Shown here one piece after another: positions 35,553-43,226 of a stretch of 64,000 nucleotides of DNA. Positions within the stretch are counted from its first letter, which is position 1, and each line of letters begins with the position of its first letter. Source of the stretch: Oscillospiraceae bacterium (GTDB lineage: Bacteria; Bacillota; Clostridia; Oscillospirales; Oscillospiraceae); contig CACZDN010000005.1 in the NCBI GenBank assembly GCA_902779945.1, positions 184,691 through 248,690 on the forward strand, given 5' to 3'. The notes under the pieces were generated by a model. That model did not search any database. It worked only from the letters and a program-made list of their open reading frames with translations, and was not told the DNA's origin. The position numbers and the translations under genes were made by a program.

Positions 35553-35612
35553 ACAGATAAAGTATTTCAGCGCCGGCGTGTCCGGGGCTGAGGAACAAAG
35601 GAGGCCGTATTT

Positions 35613-36278
35613 ATGTTTAAGCGTACTCTCGCGCTGCTCCTCTGCGTTGTACTCGTTGTTCTCCTGCTGCCCGGCGTCGCCCTGGCCGCGGAGGACTACG
35701 ACGAGGTGACCATCAAGTCCGGCGACACGATCCGAAAACTCCTCAAGGACAACGGGCGTGACTTTGATACCGATAAATACGTCGTTATGGTGCTCAACGG
35801 CTGGACGCGCGAAAAGCAAATGGACACGCTCTCGATCGGCGAGGTCGTGAAGATTCCCAAGTCCATCGGCGACATCGTCGGCCCAGCGCCGCACCTCATC
35901 TCCTCCAAGGACCGGATCGAGTATTATGTGATCCCCTATGTCATCCAGAAGGGCGACACGGTAAAGTTCATCTACAAGCTCTGGGGCCTCAGGTATGATG
36001 ATTATGTCGATACGATCGAAGCGCTGAACCCCGGCCAGGATCTCGAGCTCGTGTACCCCGGCGACCTGATCTATCTCCCCACGACGGAAAACAACCTCAA
36101 AACCAACACCTACAACACCGTCATGTCCCACGTCATGCTCCAGGATGAGGCGGTCGAGAGTGTGTTTATCCGCTACGGGCGCGACTTCCAGGGCGACCGG
36201 GAGTATCTGCAGCGCTTCAACGCCAGGGACTTTGACAGCATCAAGTCCGGCGACAAGCTCTATATCCCGCTGCGCTGA
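35613..36278 (+). CDS. secreted protein with LysM-like repeats
   Basis: A 221-residue exported protein. A signal peptide ends at ALA-AEDY (about residue 25). Two or three LysM-type modules follow: VTIKSGDTIRKLLKDNG through IGEVVKIP (about 30-86), YVIQKGDTVKFIYKLWG through YPGDLIYLP (about 110-160), and a final degenerate one ending IKSGDKLYIPLR. LysM domains bind GlcNAc-containing glycans, so the protein probably sits on peptidoglycan. No catalytic domain is attached. AAAGGAGGCC precedes the ATG, and a hairpin with a T run follows, making it a single-gene unit. Confidence 0.87.
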   Translation: MFKRTLALLLCVVLVVLLLPGVALAAEDYDEVTIKSGDTIRKLLKDNGRDFDTDKYVVMVLNGWTREKQMDTLSIGEVVKIPKSIGDIVGPAPHLISSKDRIEYYVIPYVIQKGDTVKFIYKLWGLRYDDYVDTIEALNPGQDLELVYPGDLIYLPTTENNLKTNTYNTVMSHVMLQDEAVESVFIRYGRDFQGDREYLQRFNARDFDSIKSGDKLYIPLR

Positions 36279-36334
36279 AACGTTTTGACATCCTGAGCAT
36301 TTCGCGCCATCCGGCATGTCATTGCGCATACTCC

Positions 36335-36401
36335 CTGTCATCCTGAGCGAAGCGAAGGATCTTTCGTCCCGCATGTACGGGAGAAAGATCCTTCGTTTTT
36401 T
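36335..36401 (+). repeat. dispersed palindromic repeat, copy 5, acting as terminator
   Basis: The left arm CTGTCATCCTGAGCGAAGCG is kept, but the matching right arm is lost. The inner stem GAAGGATCTTTC / GAAAGATCCTTC (36354-36395) is followed by six T, so this copy should terminate the LysM transcript. Confidence 0.78.
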
Positions 36402-36423
36402 CTCGGGAGAGATTCTTCGTTAT

Positions 36424-36574
36424 GGCAACACCGCACAATCCGCCTGCGGCATCTCCTGGAAAATATGCGCCCTGATTTCGTCACTTTTTCTTGAGGTACA
36501 CAAAGTACATCTGCGAAAAACTGCCTTTATCAGAACCCAAATTTTCTCAGGATCTGCTCTTGCCCGGTATTGCC
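36424..36574 (+). mobile_element. MITE-like element, copy 2, with TTAT duplication
   Basis: A 151-bp non-coding element with terminal inverted repeats GGCAACACCG (36424-36433) and CGGTATTGCC (36565-36574), 9 of 10 complementary. It is flanked by TTAT on both sides (36420-36423 and 36575-36578), a likely 4-bp target duplication. The right TTAT supplies the TAA stop of the acyltransferase gene on the - strand. Confidence 0.82.
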
Positions 36575-37606
36575 TTATGTTTTTTGCTTCTCTGTGACGA
36601 GCTTGTAGCCTGCGTGCAGGAGCCAGGCGGCAGTGACCGCGAGGGCGAGGGAGAGGCAGTAGCATACAGGCAGCGACGCCCTGTCGGGCAGGCGCGCCGC
36701 CAGAACAGGGCAGAGCGAGGAGGCCAGCAGGCAGTTGACCGGCGTGTGGACCACGAACAGGCCCATGGACCGCAGCCCCAGCCACGGGAAGGGCTTCGAT
36801 GCGAGGAGGCGCTGCGCCCAATCGGTGCAGAACAAAACGTACAGCAGGAGGAACGCCCCGAGCCCCTGCAGGAGATAGAGGGCCGTCCCCTCCTCCAGCG
36901 GCGCCTTGATGCAGCAGACCGCGGCGCAGAACAACAGCACGCCCAGAGCTCCGGCAAAAGCGCGCCGGAGCTTTTCGATCTGCAGCGCAAGCCTCAGCAC
37001 ATAACCCAGCGCCGCCACGCCGAGCCAGACCCAGGTCTTCCCCGCGATGGCCGACAGCGCGACGACAGCCGCCGCGGTCAGAAGGCGCAGACGCTTATCG
37101 AGGCGTTCGGGAAGGCAGCCGAGGAGACGGCACAGCACACTCGCCAGAAAGAGCTGACGCATACACCAGAGCGTCGCGTTGTAGTTGTCCTCCAGAAGAA
37201 AAGCGTCACGCAGGGCGTAGAGCAGGTTATAGCGCGGCCCGTCGGAGATCACGCGCAGGACGTTTTCATCCGGGGTGTGGAAAAGCCAGGTGCAGGCATA
37301 GGCGCCGAGGATATAGCACGCCGTTGCCGCGAGGACGAAGAGACTGAGCTGCCGGTAGCGCCGCAGGGCATAGAGAAGCAGCCCCTTCGCGTCGAACGCC
37401 CGGGGCGCGCAGGCAAAATAACCGAGCAGCACGAAGAAAAAGGCAACAGAGAATTTCCCGGTCAGCCCGCCCAGCAGCAGGCGTGTCGGCATACGCTCCC
37501 ACAACAGCAGGGCGTCCGGCTTGAACATGGCCAGAAAATGCGTGGTCATGATGACAAATATCGCAAAGAACCGGCAGGCGTCGATCCAGGCCTCTCTTTT
37601 ATGCAT
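36575..37606 (-). CDS. acyltransferase 3-like membrane protein
   Basis: A 343-residue polytopic protein with about ten helices, similar in layout to acyltransferase family 3 (O-acetylation of surface glycans and similar). The N-terminal RxxWIDACRFFAIFVIMTTH fits the family's first helix with its conserved His, and GGLTGKFSVAFFFVLLGY the second. The C-terminal GLRSMGLFVVHTPVNCLLA also resembles the family. ATG at 37606 follows AAAGGAG. Its TAA stop is formed by the MITE target duplication, so the gene end may have been set or preserved by that insertion. The substrate is unknown. Confidence 0.78.
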   Translation of the reverse strand: MHKREAWIDACRFFAIFVIMTTHFLAMFKPDALLLWERMPTRLLLGGLTGKFSVAFFFVLLGYFACAPRAFDAKGLLLYALRRYRQLSLFVLAATACYILGAYACTWLFHTPDENVLRVISDGPRYNLLYALRDAFLLEDNYNATLWCMRQLFLASVLCRLLGCLPERLDKRLRLLTAAAVVALSAIAGKTWVWLGVAALGYVLRLALQIEKLRRAFAGALGVLLFCAAVCCIKAPLEEGTALYLLQGLGAFLLLYVLFCTDWAQRLLASKPFPWLGLRSMGLFVVHTPVNCLLASSLCPVLAARLPDRASLPVCYCLSLALAVTAAWLLHAGYKLVTEKQKT

Positions 37607-37648
37607 AGGCACTCCTTTGCCGCGGCGGGGATGTTGTTCGGTGCTGTC

Positions 37649-37677
37649 AGTTTACCATAGAATACGGCCGGGTTCAA
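37649..37677 (-). promoter_or_regulatory. promoter of the acyltransferase gene
   Basis: On the - strand TTGAAC (37677-37672), 17-bp spacer, TAAACT (37654-37649). Confidence 0.7.
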
Positions 37678-37770
37678 CATGGGATTCGCCAAAAGGGGAG
37701 TGGCGGCACGCTTCGTCATCCCGAACGCCGCATAAAGGCTCGAAGGGGAGAGCCTTCGCACGCGAAGGGC

Positions 37771-38958
37771 TTATCGGGTCCTGATCATGTCCGGATCATG
37801 AAACACGTCCAGCGCGGTCATGGCCATGGCCGCCGCCGCGATGGGCATGGTCCTGTCGGCAAGCGGGCCGACGACGCCCTCCAGAAAGCCCTCCATGTGG
37901 GTGGATACGTCCGGACCGAGGCCCGTCGCCAGCTCGCAGTAGGCCGTCGCCGCGACCTGACTGACGTTGCCGACGTCGCTGCTGCCGAAGCCGCCGTCCG
38001 CGCCCTCCGGCACGGTTTCCGAGACGCCGAGCGAGGAGAGGTTCTGCCGCAGCGCCTCCTGCATGGCGGCGTTCACATTCATTTCGTCGTAGGGGTTTTC
38101 AAAGTAGCGCCATTCGAGCTCCGCTCCCGTCATCAGCGCCGCGCCCCGGGCGATGTTGAGTACCCGCTCCTTGACCCCGTTGAGATAGCTGCGCTTTGCC
38201 GCGCGGAGATAGAAACGGCACTGTGCGAGATCGGGCACGATGTTGCAGGCGGCCCCGCCCTGGGTGACGATCCCGTGCATGCGCACGTCGGGTGTCACGT
38301 GCTGGCGCAGGCAGTTGATGCCCGCAAACGTGAGATTCACCGCGTCGAGCGCGTTAATACCGAGGTAGGGATGGCCCGCCGCGTGGGCGGCCTTCCCGTG
38401 GAAGGTGAATTCCAGCGAGTCCATCGCAAGAAACTGGAGGCGGCTGCGGCTCAGGGCCGTGTAGTTGCTGAGATGAAACTGCATCGCCGCGTCAACGTCC
38501 TCATAACCGCCGTTTCGCAGCACGTCGATCTTGCCGCCGACGGTCTCTTCGGCCGGTGCCCCGATAAAGCTGACCGTGCCGGAGAACAGCTCCCTGCACC
38601 GCGCCAGCGCGGCGCAGGCCCCGTAGCAGGTGGCCGCGATCCAGTTGTGCCCGCAGGCGTGGGCAGTCTGATCGTGGTTCGGCCCGTAACCCGGCAGGGC
38701 GTCATACTCGCCGAGGAAGGCCACGGTCGGCCCCTCGCCGCATTTGAGATCGGCGCGCAGCGCGGTCTCCACCCCGGCGTAGGGGTAGCGCACTTCAAAG
38801 CCCAGCTTTCTCAGCTCCCCCGCCAGAAAACGTGAGCTCTCAAATTCCCGGTTGCCCAGCTCCGCGTGGTCGTAGACATACCGCCCGACGCGCTGCATGT
38901 CCGGGAAGATCGCCGAGACCGCGCCGCAGATCATCACCTTTTGTTCGTTCCGTTCCAT
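37771..38958 (-). CDS. M20-family amidohydrolase under lysine riboswitch control
   Basis: A 395-residue metallo-amidohydrolase of the M20D/AbgB-like branch. The metal site is visible in GEYDALPGYG (about 83-92), HACGHN (100-105) and GAPAEE (Glu137, Glu138); the internal dimerisation domain contains FTFHGKAAHAAGHPYLGINA. Relatives cleave acyl-amino acids, aminobenzoyl-glutamate or dipeptides. Its mRNA leader is a lysine riboswitch with a terminator, so expression should rise when lysine is scarce. The enzyme may therefore free lysine or diaminopimelate from an N-acylated or peptide form; that is inference. The ATG follows GAGGTGA. It is transcribed alone. Confidence 0.9.
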   Translation of the reverse strand: MERNEQKVMICGAVSAIFPDMQRVGRYVYDHAELGNREFESSRFLAGELRKLGFEVRYPYAGVETALRADLKCGEGPTVAFLGEYDALPGYGPNHDQTAHACGHNWIAATCYGACAALARCRELFSGTVSFIGAPAEETVGGKIDVLRNGGYEDVDAAMQFHLSNYTALSRSRLQFLAMDSLEFTFHGKAAHAAGHPYLGINALDAVNLTFAGINCLRQHVTPDVRMHGIVTQGGAACNIVPDLAQCRFYLRAAKRSYLNGVKERVLNIARGAALMTGAELEWRYFENPYDEMNVNAAMQEALRQNLSSLGVSETVPEGADGGFGSSDVGNVSQVAATAYCELATGLGPDVSTHMEGFLEGVVGPLADRTMPIAAAAMAMTALDVFHDPDMIRTR

Positions 38959-39020
38959 ACGCTCACCTCAATTGTATATTGTATTTTTCAATTGCGCCTG
39001 AATGGCACCGCGCAATACGC

Positions 39021-39058
39021 AAAAGCCCTGCGGACGCATACAAATACATCCGCAGGGC
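39021..39058 (-). terminator. expression-platform terminator of the lysine riboswitch
   Basis: On the - strand GCCCTGCGGA pairs with TCCGCAGGGC (39058-39049 with 39034-39025), followed by TTTT then GCG. It lies between the aptamer and the M20 gene, so ligand binding should lead to premature termination. Confidence 0.82.
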
Positions 39059-39073
39059 ATAGTCCCCAGAGAT

Positions 39074-39220
39074 GATTCGCAGCGCTCCCCCCGGTTCTTT
39101 TCCTCCCGGGGGACAGTGACATGCCTGTTCGACATGCCCCCAGCCGCCTCACGGCGACTTCGGCACGCTCGCCTTTCCCGCAAATTGCGGTACTGATCGA
39201 GAATGCGACCTCTACGTATC
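39074..39220 (-). promoter_or_regulatory. lysine riboswitch (L-box) aptamer
   Basis: The RNA read on the - strand matches the L-box in order: closing stem GATACGTAG (39220-39212) with CTGCGAATC (39082-39074); AGAGGTCGCA just after it; AGTA; GGGAAAGGCGAGCGTGCCGAAGT split by short loops; GGCTGGGGGCATGTC; CATGTCACTGTC; and GGGGAGCGCT before the closing strand. Local stems CCGCAA/TTGCGG and CCCCCGG/CCGGGGG also form. The element is 147 nt, starts about 5 nt after the predicted transcription start and is followed by a terminator. It should switch off the M20 amidohydrolase gene when lysine is plentiful. Confidence 0.93.
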
Positions 39221-39231
39221 AAGCTGGTCTG

Positions 39232-39259
39232 AGTGTAGCACAGATTCGGAAAAAAGCAA
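39232..39259 (-). promoter_or_regulatory. promoter of the riboswitch-M20 transcript
   Basis: On the - strand TTGCTT (39259-39254), 16-bp spacer, TACACT (39237-39232). Confidence 0.72.
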
Positions 39260-39388
39260 GGCCCAAAACAGGAGCAAGTGAGTAATTCGGATATGTGTCG
39301 GATAATCATGCAGTGCTGTCCCTCGGCTTTTGGTGATTTCGCTGACACGAATGCGGCTGATGGAGGCGCCGTTTCTCTGCAAAAAAGC

Positions 39389-39417
39389 TGGACGCGGACG
39401 CGCTTTGCGGTTATAAT
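39389..39417 (+). promoter_or_regulatory. possible promoter of the histidine phosphatase gene
   Basis: TGGACG (39389-39394), 17-bp spacer, TATAAT (39412-39417). The -10 box is perfect and the -35 box weak. Confidence 0.5.
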
Positions 39418-39466
39418 GATCATCGCATAGCGAATGATTCTGAAAAAAGAACAAGGAGTCGACGGT

Positions 39467-40195
39467 ATGAAGCTGCTGATCATCCGCCACGCGGACCCGG
39501 ATTATGAACGCGACGATCTGACCGAGACCGGCCGGCGTGAGGCGGCCTGTCTTGCCGAGCGCATCGCGCCGATGGAGATAACGGAATACTTCGTCTCGCC
39601 CCTCGGCAGGGCGCGGGCCACCATCGCGCCGACGCTGCGGAAGGCCGGGCGCACCGCGGTCGAATACGATTGGCTCCAGGAGTTTTCCATTCCTATCGAG
39701 CGCCCGGACGTCGATGGTCTCAGCCGCGTCCCCTGGGACTGGCTGCCGCAGGACTGGCTCAAGGACCCGCGGCTTCGCTCGGACCGGGACTGGCGCAAAA
39801 ACGAGATCATGCAGAGAGCACATACAGGGGAGGCGTACGACCGCGTGGTCGGGGAGTTTGACAGGCTCCTCGCCTCATACGGGTATGAGCGCGACGGGCT
39901 TCTTTACCGCGCCGTGAGACCGAATACGGACACGCTGGCCTTCTTCTGCCACCTCGGCGTCGCTTGTGTGCTGATGAGTCACCTGATGAACTGCTCGCCG
40001 ATGGTCCTGTGGCAGGGGACCACTCTTGCGCCCAGCTCCGTCTCCGTGGTCTATAGCGAGGAGCGCCGTTCCGGCGTCGCCGCGTTTCGCGCCGCGTCGC
40101 TCGGCGATGTGTCCCACCTCTATGCCGCGGGGTACGAGCCGTCCTTCGCCGCCCGCTTCTGCGAGGTGCACGGCAACGGTGACCGGGAAGATTAA
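39467..40195 (+). CDS. histidine phosphatase superfamily protein
   Basis: A 242-residue protein of the phosphoglycerate-mutase-like phosphatase fold. The catalytic RHA is at residues 7-9 (MKLLIIRHADPDYERDDLTE) and the later SPLGRARATIAPTL and FFCHLGVACVL segments carry the second Arg and second His. Substrates in this family range from phosphoglycerate to signalling or sugar phosphates, so the exact role is open. ATG at 39467 is 8 nt after AAGGAG. The stop TAA is part of the TTAA target duplication of the adjoining MITE-like element. Confidence 0.85.
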   Translation: MKLLIIRHADPDYERDDLTETGRREAACLAERIAPMEITEYFVSPLGRARATIAPTLRKAGRTAVEYDWLQEFSIPIERPDVDGLSRVPWDWLPQDWLKDPRLRSDRDWRKNEIMQRAHTGEAYDRVVGEFDRLLASYGYERDGLLYRAVRPNTDTLAFFCHLGVACVLMSHLMNCSPMVLWQGTTLAPSSVSVVYSEERRSGVAAFRAASLGDVSHLYAAGYEPSFAARFCEVHGNGDRED

Positions 40196-40353
40196 GGCAA
40201 TACCGTATCATTCGGCGAGAGCGGATCCCGAGAAAAATTGTGTTCTGATGAAGGCAGTTTTTCGCAGAAACGCTATGTATATTGCAAGAAAAAATGACAA
40301 AAGCAGAGCGCATTTTCCCGAGAGGCGCCGACGGCGGATTGTGCGGTGTTGCC
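40196..40353 (-). mobile_element. MITE-like element, copy 3, inverted, with TTAA duplication
   Basis: A 158-bp element in opposite orientation to the other two, bounded by GGCAATACCG (40196-40205) and CGGTGTTGCC (40344-40353). It is flanked by TTAA on both sides (40192-40195 and 40354-40357). The left TTAA contains the phosphatase stop codon. The right end lies only 20 nt before the ATPase ATG, so it separates the two genes. Confidence 0.84.
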
Positions 40354-40373
40354 TTAAAGATCGGAGGAAGAAC

Positions 40374-41558
40374 ATGGCAAGCGTCAGCTTTCGCAACGTT
40401 AAAAAGATTTACAGCTTCAGCAGCGTCGAGGAGCGGCAGAGGATGAAGCGCGCGCGGGGGGATTTGACCGGCAGGCGCGGCAACCTTCAGGTCACGGACG
40501 AGGGCGTCGTCGCGGTGCAGGCATTCAATCTGGAGATCGCGGACAAGGAATTCATCGTGCTGGTCGGCCCCTCCGGCTGCGGCAAGTCCACCACACTGCG
40601 CATGGTGGCGGGCCTGGAGGAGATCTCGGACGGGGAGCTCTACATCGACGGCAAGCTCATGAACTATGTGGACTCCAAGGAGCGCGACATCTCCATGGTC
40701 TTTCAGAACTACGCTCTTTTCCCGCACATGACCGTGTACGAGAACATGGCCTTCCCCCTCACGCTGCGGCACGAGCGGCGGGACGTGATCGACAAAAAGG
40801 TGCGCGAGGCCGCGCAGATCCTGGACATCACCGACTATCTCGAGCGCAAGCCGAGGGCGCTGTCCGGCGGCCAGCGTCAGCGCGTCGCCATCGGCCGGGC
40901 CATCGTGCGCGCCCCGAAGGTCATGCTCATGGACGAGCCGCTCTCCAACCTCGACGCCAAGCTCCGCAACGAGATGCGCGCCGAGATCATCAAGCTCCGC
41001 AAGCGCATCAACACCACCTTCATTTACGTCACCCACGACCAGACGGAGGCCATGACCCTGGGCGACCGCATCGTCATCATGCGCGACGGCTACATCCAGC
41101 AGATCGGCACCCCGCAGGAGGTGTTCAACCACCCGGCGAACCTGTTCGTGGCGAGCTTTATCGGCACGCCGGTCATGAACTTTTTTGATGCGCAGCTCAT
41201 CCGGGACGGGGACAGCTACAGCGTAGAGCTCGACGGCTGGCGCGTGCCGCTGAGCGAGAGCAAGAAGCAGCGCCTTCTCGCAAACGATATACAGGGCGGC
41301 CCCGTCACGCTGGGTGTCCGGCCAGAGCATACGCTGCTCTGGCAGGAGGGCGGCATCGAGGCGCGCGTGGAGGTGCGTGAGATGATGGGCTCCTCTGTCC
41401 ATCTGCATGTCAAGGCCGCCGGGAAGGATGCCATCATCGTCGTGCAGCTCTTCGACTCCGAGGAGAGCTATGAGAGCGGCGACACGATACATTTCCGCTT
41501 CGCCGGAAGCTCCGCACACGTATTCGACAGGGAAACGGGCAGAAATCTCGAATACTGA
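40374..41558 (+). CDS. ABC sugar importer ATPase, MsmX/UgpC type
   Basis: A 394-residue ATP-binding subunit of the carbohydrate CUT1 type. Walker A is GPSGCGKST (about 64-72), the signature LSGGQRQR, Walker B VMLMDEP and the switch His in YVTHDQTEAM; a C-terminal TOBE regulatory domain follows (about 250-394). An insertion of about 25 residues (SSVEERQRMKRARGDLTGRR and after) between the first two strands is also found in some clostridial MsmK-type ATPases. No permease or binding protein is adjacent; in Gram-positives such orphan ATPases often power several sugar importers. GGAGG lies 6 nt before the ATG. Confidence 0.9.
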   Translation: MASVSFRNVKKIYSFSSVEERQRMKRARGDLTGRRGNLQVTDEGVVAVQAFNLEIADKEFIVLVGPSGCGKSTTLRMVAGLEEISDGELYIDGKLMNYVDSKERDISMVFQNYALFPHMTVYENMAFPLTLRHERRDVIDKKVREAAQILDITDYLERKPRALSGGQRQRVAIGRAIVRAPKVMLMDEPLSNLDAKLRNEMRAEIIKLRKRINTTFIYVTHDQTEAMTLGDRIVIMRDGYIQQIGTPQEVFNHPANLFVASFIGTPVMNFFDAQLIRDGDSYSVELDGWRVPLSESKKQRLLANDIQGGPVTLGVRPEHTLLWQEGGIEARVEVREMMGSSVHLHVKAAGKDAIIVVQLFDSEESYESGDTIHFRFAGSSAHVFDRETGRNLEY

Positions 41559-41580
41559 GCCTGGAAAAAAACGGAAAAGC

Positions 41581-41623
41581 AAGAGCGGATTCGCGGTCTC
41601 TATCGCGCGGATCCGCTCTTTTT
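41581..41623 (+). terminator. rho-independent terminator of the importer ATPase gene
   Basis: AAGAGCGGAT (41581-41590) pairs with ATCCGCTCTT (41611-41620), extended by CGCG pairing in the centre and followed by more T. Confidence 0.9.
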
Positions 41624-41636
41624 CCGGAAAAAGCTA

Positions 41637-41665
41637 TTGATTGTCCCTGCCCCTTGTGATAGAAT
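41637..41665 (+). promoter_or_regulatory. promoter of the surface-polysaccharide locus
   Basis: TTGATT (41637-41642), 17-bp spacer, TAGAAT (41660-41665), about 110 nt before the first gene of the locus. Confidence 0.75.
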
Positions 41666-41774
41666 ACCTTAGTTAGTTTTCCAAGCAACCAGTCGATGCT
41701 TTCCTGTCCTCCGCACCCACGGCGCGGAGGCGCGATGCGGATTTGGCAAATCATTATAAAACGAGGGAGCGCGT

Positions 41775-43217
41775 ATGAGCATCAGATCGGGACGCGTGAA
41801 CAATGCTTCAACGCCGAGTTTGCGGTATATCAAATATTTGCACACCGTTGTGACGGTGGTTATTTTTACGTGCTTCTGGCTGCGTTTCCGTTATCCGGAC
41901 GGCGAGTGGCAGATAACGCGGGCGTTCCGATACAACATGTTTATCGCCATCGGCTTCGGGGCGCTGCTGACCTGGTTCAACAACACCTATAACTCCTACA
42001 CGCTTGGCTATTTCCGCATTCGCCAGCTCGCTTTTTCCCAGTCGCTGTCCGACTTTTTCAGCACCGCGATCATCTATTTCGCGGTCTCGGTCGCATGGTT
42101 CAAACTCTATAATCCGCTGGCTTTCTTTCCGATGCTGATCCTCATGGGCCTATGGAACTGCGCGTGGAGTCTTTACGCCAACACCTATTATTGCTTGCAG
42201 ATACAGAATTACCGCACGGTGGTCATATACCGCGATGAGAACGATTTGCGGCGCTTCGGAGACATCACCGGAAAGCCGATCGAACGTCTCTTCAGCGTCG
42301 AAAAATTCATTCAGTACGACGCCCCCGACTATTTTGCACTGGAGGAGCAGATCCGGGATTATGACGCGATCTTTGTCACGGGCGTCAACGCCACGCTCAT
42401 GAACGGCCTGTGCAAGTACTGTGTCGACAACGACATACGCGGCTTTTTTCTTCCGCATATCGGGGACGTGATCATGTGCGGGGCCGAGCATATCAAGTCC
42501 TTCACCACGCCCGTCCTCTCCGTGCGCCGGGCAAACAAACCGCTGGAATACCTGATCGTGAAGCGCGGTTTCGACATTGTGGCCTCCTTCCTCGCTCTCG
42601 TGTTGCTGAGTCCGCTCTTCCTCCTGACGGCGCTTCTGATCAAGGCCTATGACCGCGGCCCGGTGTTCTACAAACAGGTGAGACTGACGCAGGATGGCCG
42701 GGAGTTCAAGATCATCAAATTCCGCTCCATGCGCGTCGACGCGGAAAAGGACGGCGTCGCCAGGCTTTCCACCGGCGACAGGGACCCGCGCATCACGCCG
42801 GTGGGCCACTTCATCCGCGCCTGCCGCCTGGACGAGCTGCCGCAGCTCTTCAACATCCTCAAGGGCGACATGACGATCGTCGGCCCCCGGCCGGAGCGCC
42901 CGGAGATCGCGCGCGAGTATGAAAAATACATGCCGGAGTTCCGGCTGCGCCTCCAGGTCAAGGCGGGGCTCACGGGCTATGCGCAGGTCTACGGCAAGTA
43001 CAGCACCAGCCCCTATGAGAAGCTGGAGTTCGACCTGCTGTACATAAACCAGATGAACGCGCTGACCGACCTGGAGCTGATGTTCAACACCGTCCGCATC
43101 CTCTTCTCGAAGGAGAGCACCGAGGGCGTGGAGAGCGAGACCGCCTGGCTCCGCGAGCAGGAGAAGGCGAGAGAGAAAGAGGAAAATCGCGCAATAAGCA
43201 GCGGCAGGATGGGGTGA
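41775..43217 (+). CDS. initiating sugar-phosphate transferase (polyprenyl glycosylphosphotransferase)
   Basis: A 480-residue membrane enzyme that should start glycan assembly by moving a sugar-1-phosphate onto undecaprenyl phosphate. The N-terminal part has about four helices, then a Rossmann-like domain (about 145-250). The C-terminal catalytic domain begins at KRGFDIVASFLALVLLSPLF (about 257-276) and has KFRSMRVDAEKDG, RACRLDELPQLFNILKGDM and IVGPRPERPE with the GLTGYAQVYG segment, all typical of the WbaP/PssY-like bacterial sugar transferase domain. A short charged tail follows. It leads the locus behind its own promoter, the usual place for the priming enzyme. Confidence 0.92.
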   Translation: MSIRSGRVNNASTPSLRYIKYLHTVVTVVIFTCFWLRFRYPDGEWQITRAFRYNMFIAIGFGALLTWFNNTYNSYTLGYFRIRQLAFSQSLSDFFSTAIIYFAVSVAWFKLYNPLAFFPMLILMGLWNCAWSLYANTYYCLQIQNYRTVVIYRDENDLRRFGDITGKPIERLFSVEKFIQYDAPDYFALEEQIRDYDAIFVTGVNATLMNGLCKYCVDNDIRGFFLPHIGDVIMCGAEHIKSFTTPVLSVRRANKPLEYLIVKRGFDIVASFLALVLLSPLFLLTALLIKAYDRGPVFYKQVRLTQDGREFKIIKFRSMRVDAEKDGVARLSTGDRDPRITPVGHFIRACRLDELPQLFNILKGDMTIVGPRPERPEIAREYEKYMPEFRLRLQVKAGLTGYAQVYGKYSTSPYEKLEFDLLYINQMNALTDLELMFNTVRILFSKESTEGVESETAWLREQEKAREKEENRAISSGRMG

Positions 43218-43226
43218 ACGAGCGGG

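Noticed and set aside
37713-37768. Possible sixth copy of the TCATTCTGAGCG repeat (GTCATCCCGAACG)
   Set aside because: Only the first few bases agree and no mirrored arm is found; too weak to list.
39001-39225. Region first looked like a small structured RNA or T-box because of its many hairpins
   Set aside because: Read on the - strand it matches the lysine riboswitch in every core segment, so no other RNA class is needed.
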